A stretch of DNA of 64,000 nucleotides from Hirudo medicinalis (taxonomy: Eukaryota > Annelida > Clitellata > Hirudinida > Hirudinidae): positions 53,404-117,403 of the forward strand of contig MPNW01000094.1 in the NCBI GenBank assembly GCA_011800805.1, read 5' to 3'. Made by a program: the position numbers and the translations under genes. The notes below the pieces were generated by a model. That model did no database searches. It was not told where the DNA came from and was given only the letters and a program-made list of their open reading frames with translations. This document shows, in pieces, positions 58,269-64,000 of the stretch (the stretch's first letter is position 1; every line of letters begins with the position of its first letter).

Positions 58269-60827
58269 TCATTTCTTCTTTTTTGGTTTTTTGCTGACAT
58301 CTTGCTTTGATTTTGCTTTTGGAGTCGCTTTTGGAGTCGCTTTTGGAGTCGCTTTTGGAGATTTCGCCTTCCCCTTCGCTCCTTTTGTCGTGGAGGGTGG
58401 TCCGGAATCCTGTTTCGGTTTTAATTGATCTTTGACCAAATTATTAATTTGTGCCTTCTGAAAGTCGCTCTCAGTTTCTAATACCTTTAATTCTTTGACT
58501 TCTTTTTCAGGGACCTTTTGCACTTCTGGTGGCTCCTTGGCGACAACAACTTCGTCTTTAGGTTTCTTTAATACTGACGGCTTTGATTCTACAGGCTGAT
58601 CTTTGCTGACATCCTGCTTTGGTGGTATTGCTTGTTGATTCTCAATCTTTTTCTCAACCACTTTCTTTCGTTCCTCTTCGATTTTATCGCACATCGAGAG
58701 ACGTCTTCTCTCTAAACCCGGTACTACTTCGCACATTACTTTCGTGATATCGTCACATGGTTTTGGACAACTCGAGAACCTCCAAGTAAAATCATCTCTC
58801 TGTTCGAATATTTCGACCGGACATGCGAATTGTGGAACGTCGCAGAGTTTAGAAGGAAATTGATAATCGGTTATCTCTCCTCGTGGTCTTTGGGCCAACA
58901 GATACTTACAGTTTCGCTGAGGCTTTTCTTCTTCTATGGGTTTGTTTGGAATCAAGCAGCAGTAATCTCTTGGCATCAATGCTGGTTTGAGACGATGTTT
59001 GACATCTCCTTGGCACAGGCATTTGCAGCGCTCATCAGCGATATCACAAGGCAGACGGGGCGGATTAGTTTTACTAGGAAAACCACACTGTGTTCCACAC
59101 TGTAGTCCACACTGTTGTCCACATTGTTGTCCACGCTGTTGACCGGTGTCACTCATTTGAGGATTTTTAACGTGCACAATTACCTTGAGACCTTCTTTAG
59201 TACGCTCTCCAGGATTAGTTGCAACTAGTGTATTGCAATGCATCCCGTAAGGATCATCGCATTTGCATGCGTTTGGTCCGAAAACCATCGCTCCCAGGCG
59301 TGCTGTGCAGCTGTGTGGGCCACATTTACCTCCCTTAAAACAAACATGGTCAGGATTATAAGCGAGGCCATCGTATTTATGTCTTGAAGGATCATTGCAT
59401 TCGTGTGCCAAAGGATCTTTGCTTGCAGTCAATGGGGGCTTACAGGTGCAAGCCAATGTTTGATTATTTTGTACGAGTTTTTTCTTGGGAGGGGTGAGAC
59501 ATTTGGTAATACGAATGATTTTCTCGTTGTTCTGAATTATGTTCTCGTTATTATGAACGACATGTTCGTTGTTACGCATGAGTTGTTCATTGTTACGCAA
59601 GAGTAGCTCGTTGCGGCGGACAAGTTGCTCGTTGTCCTTCAGGAGGCGTTCACTCTCGTGCAGGTAAGGTTTGTTAGTAGTGCACGCTAGGGGTTCGAAA
59701 CAGTTCGTGATAGTTTCATTGGCCAGGAGTCGCTCGTTATTATGGGTGACATTGTTACACATGGGCAAAACAGGCGTGCATTCATATGTCTGAATGCTTT
59801 GGAGAGTATTATTACATCCTATTGGTTTCTTCTGTCTTTGGCATGTCTCTACTGGATTTTTTTTTTGCCAGGAATTTCCATCACTGCCCTGTTGACAGCA
59901 TTTGCAGCAGTGGTAGCACCTGCTACATTCGCTCGGTTGCTCGTTCACTTTAGTTTTGGGATCTTCAAGTTTGATATTTATGTTATACACGTGCTTAGAT
60001 GTTTGCGATTCAACTTTAATGTTTCCTTTTCTGCACGATTCCATTTGTTCATTTAGAGCGATATTTTCTTTCTCTTTTCTGCAAAACTGTTTGTCCCTAA
60101 ACGCGTTCTCATTAGGCAGAGCCTTTGCCAACTCTTTTGCAAGACCAGCTTTTTGAGCTGACAAAAAGTTATTCGTAATAAACTTTTGCTTCTCTAATTT
60201 ATTGATTTCTTGCTTCAAGATTAGGCTACGGTCGGCTAACTGCGGCTGAGGCTCATAACGAGTGTCTTGCTCTAAGACCTTGCAACAACTTTGCAGAGGA
60301 ATTTCAGAACGATTAGCTTTTGATATCTCCTCGCACAACCCATATGTGGGAAAGCATTGGCAGATGTCGCGTATAGTTGGTTGTCGCTTCTCTTGCGTAG
60401 TTTTGTCGGGTGTTGCTGCGGTCTCGTCTCCACGCGATTTCAGAAACTCCAGAATTGTTTCTAAATATTCATTTTGTCTTTTTACCGTGTCGGCTTGACA
60501 TGGAGGCTTGCTATCTTCTTTGTGGTCAGGCTTATTTGGACAACCCCGCGTGCAATTGCAACCACGCTTGCAAGGGCACGAGCCTTTCGTCTGACCGACA
60601 GGGACATAACCAAATTCTGCTGTATCGAGACACCTATCAACGACGAAATTATCTTGTCCGACTCTGCAAAGAACACAATCCTTGAAACAACCGAAGTAAC
60701 AATCAGGAGGCAACTGATCGAAAAAAGCTTTTGCATCTCGATTTTCAATATTTTTTGCACTGCTATTTTTTTCAATTTTTTCCGCGGGTTTTTCAAAAAC
60801 GTCGACAGAATATTCGTTCTGCTCCAT
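58269..60827 (-). CDS. Gene F: large Cys-rich protein with heptad array and Lys/Pro tail (852 aa)
   Basis: I do not recognise this protein. The first ATG is at 60827 (MEQNEYSVDVFEK). An acceptor-like TTGAACTTCAG places the exon start at 60831, 4 nt upstream. In order: a Cys block DCVLCRVGQDNFVVDRC followed by CPCKRGCNCTRGCPNK; scattered basic and acidic regions; a seven-residue array of NEQLVRR, NELLLRN, NEQLMRN, NEHVVHN, NENIIQN and NEKIIRI (59520-59650), likely a coiled coil; a CGQQCGLQCGTQCG repeat (59086-59145); further Cys motifs (CDIADERCKCLC, CPKPCDD); and a Lys/Glu-rich C-terminus ending in TPKA repeats and KKPKKKK. There is no signal peptide. It is the largest member of the cluster. 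The promoter is probably near 62122, with a non-coding exon ending at the donor 62047 (CCGAG|GTGGGA). Confidence 0.78.
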   Translation of the reverse strand: MEQNEYSVDVFEKPAEKIEKNSSAKNIENRDAKAFFDQLPPDCYFGCFKDCVLCRVGQDNFVVDRCLDTAEFGYVPVGQTKGSCPCKRGCNCTRGCPNKPDHKEDSKPPCQADTVKRQNEYLETILEFLKSRGDETAATPDKTTQEKRQPTIRDICQCFPTYGLCEEISKANRSEIPLQSCCKVLEQDTRYEPQPQLADRSLILKQEINKLEKQKFITNNFLSAQKAGLAKELAKALPNENAFRDKQFCRKEKENIALNEQMESCRKGNIKVESQTSKHVYNINIKLEDPKTKVNEQPSECSRCYHCCKCCQQGSDGNSWQKKNPVETCQRQKKPIGCNNTLQSIQTYECTPVLPMCNNVTHNNERLLANETITNCFEPLACTTNKPYLHESERLLKDNEQLVRRNELLLRNNEQLMRNNEHVVHNNENIIQNNEKIIRITKCLTPPKKKLVQNNQTLACTCKPPLTASKDPLAHECNDPSRHKYDGLAYNPDHVCFKGGKCGPHSCTARLGAMVFGPNACKCDDPYGMHCNTLVATNPGERTKEGLKVIVHVKNPQMSDTGQQRGQQCGQQCGLQCGTQCGFPSKTNPPRLPCDIADERCKCLCQGDVKHRLKPALMPRDYCCLIPNKPIEEEKPQRNCKYLLAQRPRGEITDYQFPSKLCDVPQFACPVEIFEQRDDFTWRFSSCPKPCDDITKVMCEVVPGLERRRLSMCDKIEEERKKVVEKKIENQQAIPPKQDVSKDQPVESKPSVLKKPKDEVVVAKEPPEVQKVPEKEVKELKVLETESDFQKAQINNLVKDQLKPKQDSGPPSTTKGAKGKAKSPKATPKATPKATPKAKSKQDVSKKPKKKK

Positions 60828-62280
60828 GTTGCTGAAGTTCAATGCGATGTTTCAGTGCTCTTTTAAGTGTATTCGATCGTAGCACTGTTGTATGTCAGTT
60901 GTATTCGACTTTTGTATACTTTTACGTTGAAACATCTGCCATTAACCTGCATTCCATATCCTTACCAGTCGCTTTTTGACTGAAAACAACAAACAAAAGT
61001 AAACACATAATAATTATCACAATACATTTGTAAATGTAAATTACATAAATAAAATAACTTAAATATGATTTTCTTTATAAGGTGGGATGTTGAATTTATG
61101 ATAACTGTTTACTATTTATTCAACAAAGTGAAGGGTCTTGAGACCTCTAATACAAGTCTGTACAATTTACATACAAAAGAGAAGAACACAAACCGCTCCG
61201 AATGGCAAGGATAATCAATTACATGTTAAGTAACTGTTAAAGTCAAAGCCGTATTAAATTATTATTAATGCATTAAAGCGAGAAACACTGTTTGATCCTA
61301 TTGCAGAAAGAATATTTGGAAATGTCTGTCGAAAATTTATTGCATCGTAGTTTGTAGTTGTTGCTTATTTTAAATTTGCTTAAAGTAAAAAAATAGTAGT
61401 GAAATTCAGGTGCTGGTTGAACTTTAGTTAAGAACAGTTAAAGAGTTTTCTCAATTGGTTACTAAGTAATGAAATAATTTAAAAAAATCATTTTAATATA
61501 AGCATTTTTTTTCAATTCGGATGACTTAATTCGTATAATAATGCGTTGAGCCTTAACTTCGTAAATGTCTTAATGGATGTTATTCACAAAGCACATTATT
61601 AATTAACAATTATTCTTGAATTTGCATTCACGACAATAAAATAATTCGTTTTAGGTAAGAAATTGTTTGGAGTGATTGGATTAAAGTTTCATAAATAGCG
61701 TTACTCTGTGAGTTCTTCATAAGGCTTCACTGAGGAGTTTGTTACATTTTTTTATTTAGCCGATCTTCTGTAGTTTATAAATACTCATATTTGCTAATAA
61801 TAATGTATTTATAAGTAAATTATAAACTTACTAAGAGCATCAAATCTTACGACTAGTACATCGGTTACATAAGCTAGCGCTGCTCTTCTTGTGGATCATC
61901 GTCCGCATCATTTGCCCAATTTTTGTAATCTTACCCTGTCGCTGGTCAGTGACCTTTTCTAATCATGATGCTGGAAACAAAATAAAGTTATTTTAAGTAT
62001 TTGTATGAATTAAAGAAGCAATTATATTCTGTTAGGATAATCCCACCTCGGACTGACATGACATTTCCTTGGTTAGTCCACCATATTCATCGCTTTTCCT
62101 GGCTTCAATAAAAACATGCTTTACGTCACCAGTGCTTACGCTTGAAGAGGTTCTAGATAAATATCTAATAAACATCTAGAAAATTTAAAAATAAAATATT
62201 TAACGATATTTTTCAATCGCATATAATTTTATAGTAATAATAATAGAAATGAATATTTAAGTGATTCTCCTGCAAATACT
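60828..62280. other. Gene F upstream region
   Basis: It contains the inferred 5' exon (about 62110-62047), a long intron, and the CRE-like site at 62122. I see no other gene up to the LINE. Confidence 0.4.
62120..62129 (-). promoter_or_regulatory. CRE-like site upstream of gene F
   Basis: TGACGTAAAG on the minus strand, followed by CATGTTTTTATTG, close to the form at gene B (CATTTTTAAG). Confidence 0.4.
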
Positions 62281-64000
62281 GTGCGAGACCCCCCCCCAAG
62301 AGCCAGGATAGGGTTCCCTCAAGGCAACGACAAGAGAGGCTGGTCAGGACTGGATGAAGAACTCAAGCAAGGACTCAAGAAAAGCCTGAAGGATGGATCA
62401 GTGAAATCCTTCAGTGACTTCATCTATAACAAGTGCATCGAGAGATTTGGGGTCGTGCCTGTAAAACGACCGCAGGAAAAGAAGAGTTGTGAGGAAAGCG
62501 AGAACCCGATCAGCGCCAGGACCCAACGGAGTTCCCTATCTCCTATACAAAAGATGCCCGAAAACATTATATTTGCTGCATTCCCTCATTCAGAGAGCGT
62601 GGTCGTTGGCCACGGTAGATGATGAGTGGAAGAAAGCAGAGGGCGTCTATATTCCAAAGGAGAAAGACTCCAAAGGTCTGAACCAATTCAGACCAATATC
62701 GCTGCTGAATGTAGAGGGGAAAATATTTTTCTCCATCATGGCATNCACTACAAGGTGGGTTCCTCTTGAGGTTGGAATAGCTATGGGGTGCACGATTTCT
62801 CCTTCCCTCTTCGTACTGGCGATGCAGATCCTACTGAAGGCAGCCGGGTCCAATATTCCAGAGGCGCACATTTGTAAAGGTGTGTACATGCCTCCAATAA
62901 AGTCATTCATGGATGACACTACCCTGATCATGAACAGAAAGAAGGTTGTCCAAAATACTCTTGACAAGTTGAACAACCTGTTAAGGTGGTATCGAATGGC
63001 TTTCAAACCTGCGAAATCCAGAAGTCTCGCCCTGGGGAAAATTCGCAGGGACGTGTTCTTCGATGTGGCGGAACAGCGAATCCCCACAGTATCCGAAGAA
63101 CTGGTGAAAAGTCTCGGAAGGGTTTTCGACGAATCTCTCACCGTCAAAAGTATGAGGGGCGCCATTCTCCAACAAAACATCGAGGGACTGCAAGCGATCG
63201 AGGCGGCGCCGCTGCAAGGGCGGTTCAAAGTGTGGTTGTTCCAGTTCGTGCTCCTTACAAGTCTACTCTGGCCGTTAACCATCTATGAGATTGGTTTGTC
63301 AGTGGTCGAGAAACTGGAGAGAAAAGTTAACCGATACACCAGAAAATGGCTGGGCCTTCCTCCAGCGCTGTCATCGGTTGCCCTCTACAGCAGGAGCACG
63401 AGCCTGCGACTGCCACTAAGGTCCATCGTGGAAGAGTACAACTCTCCAAGATAAGAACACAGTGGATGCTCAATAACTCCGCGGACAGCAGGATCCGCGA
63501 AGTCAAGCCACTACTCAGATCTGGAAGGAAATTCCGAGCGCAGAATGAAATCGACGAATCAGTAGCCGAGCTGACGTTCGAAGAAGTGAGAGGTCCTACC
63601 CAGATGGTCCGTCATGCAGTTGGATGGAACCACCTGCCAAAATGGTCCCAGGCGAGCTCATCAACCAGAGCCGCTATGATTAACCAGGAAAGGAGGCGAA
63701 AATTGAAACAAGACCGAGTCACGAGGACTGTCCAGCAATCACAGTAGGGTAAGTGGACAGCATGGGAAGACGTAATGCAACGATCCCTTACCTGGAGCGT
63801 TATGTGGAAGATGTCCCCGCTCCGACTTGCCTTGGCGATAAGGTCAGTGTACGACCAGTTGCCCTCCAGGGATAATTTGCAGAAGTGGGGTTTGGTGGAA
63901 GACACCAAATGCGGGCTCTGTGGCGGGACCGAGACACTGCATCACGTGCTCAGCAATTACACGTATGCCCTTGCCAACGGTCGGTACACATGGCGACATA
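62281..64000 (+). mobile_element. Degenerate non-LTR retrotransposon (reverse transcriptase), right end off window
   Basis: Reverse transcriptase blocks are clear: SAPGPNGVPYLLYKRCPK, VYIPKEKDSKGLNQFRPISL, MGCTISPSLFVLAMQ, SFMDDTTLIMN (the F-x-DD catalytic box), RWYRMAFKPAKSRSL and LERKVNRYTRKWLGLP. A C-terminal CxxC...HH zinc-knuckle region follows (CGLCGGTETLHHVLS). The family is common in marine invertebrate genomes and may belong to the endonuclease-after-RT (R2/NeSL-like) group, but I cannot confirm this. The copy is dead: the region between VKRP and RKART is deleted near 62470-62490, RT core motifs are missing at the N at 62745, there is a frameshift near 63435 and an in-frame TAG at 63745-63747. 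Confidence 0.9.

Noticed and set aside
1..64000. CRISPR array, bacterial operon or phage content
   Set aside because: The tandem repeats are microsatellites, splice-site duplications or coding repeats. Introns, poly(A) signals and animal gene families show this is a metazoan nuclear sequence.

Overview
This window is nuclear DNA from a bilaterian animal. It is AT-rich. Conserved genes are split by many small GT-AG introns, trinucleotide microsatellites are abundant, and there are SINE, hAT, piggyBac and LINE remains. The gene set and the LINE type would suit a lophotrochozoan such as an annelid or mollusc, but that is inference. Seven conserved genes can be rebuilt exon by exon with consistent splice phases, apart from part of the 5' end of CTDSP. 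NRF1/erect wing, TRMT112 and CTDSP lie on the minus strand (0.1-16.7 kb). HRG-1/SLC48A1 (+), FMC1 (-) and CBL (+) lie at 21-30 kb. A secreted DPP4-type peptidase of 24 exons (+) lies at 34-44.6 kb.

A different kind of locus begins at 31.3 kb and resumes at 45-61 kb. It holds six genes, all on the minus strand, each with one uninterrupted coding exon. Their products are rich in C-x-C-x-x-C clusters and most have very basic Lys/Arg tails. I recognise none of them. Five lie head to tail, and each has upstream a TGACGTAARG motif (CRE-like) in the same orientation. Three have a splice acceptor a few bases before the ATG, which suggests a non-coding first exon. They look like a tandemly expanded, fast-evolving family. 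By analogy with Cys-rich male germline proteins they may be sperm structural proteins, but this is inference. This cluster is my candidate for an undescribed system.

Mobile DNA: a 2.1 kb hAT element with 8-bp target duplication sits between one Cys-rich gene and its probable promoter. An 82-bp hAT-like MITE has a perfect 8-bp duplication. A 950-bp internally deleted piggyBac relative lies in a DPP intron and keeps a 140-codon ORF. A broken LINE fills the right end. tRNA-like SINE pieces occur twice. An inverted pair of an unnamed about 160-bp repeat brackets five CBL exons.

Layout: 0.1-2.8 kb NRF1; 4.2-5.1 TRMT112; 7.9-16.7 CTDSP; 16.7-21.2 gene-poor with hAT debris; 21.3-22.0 HRG-1; 22.3-23.6 FMC1; 24.0-30.4 CBL; 31.3-32.6 Cys/basic gene A; 34.2-44.6 DPP; 45.2-60.8 Cys/basic genes B-F; 62.3-64.0 LINE. 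Single N bases at 42431 (microsatellite) and 62745 (inside the reverse transcriptase) mark unresolved joins.
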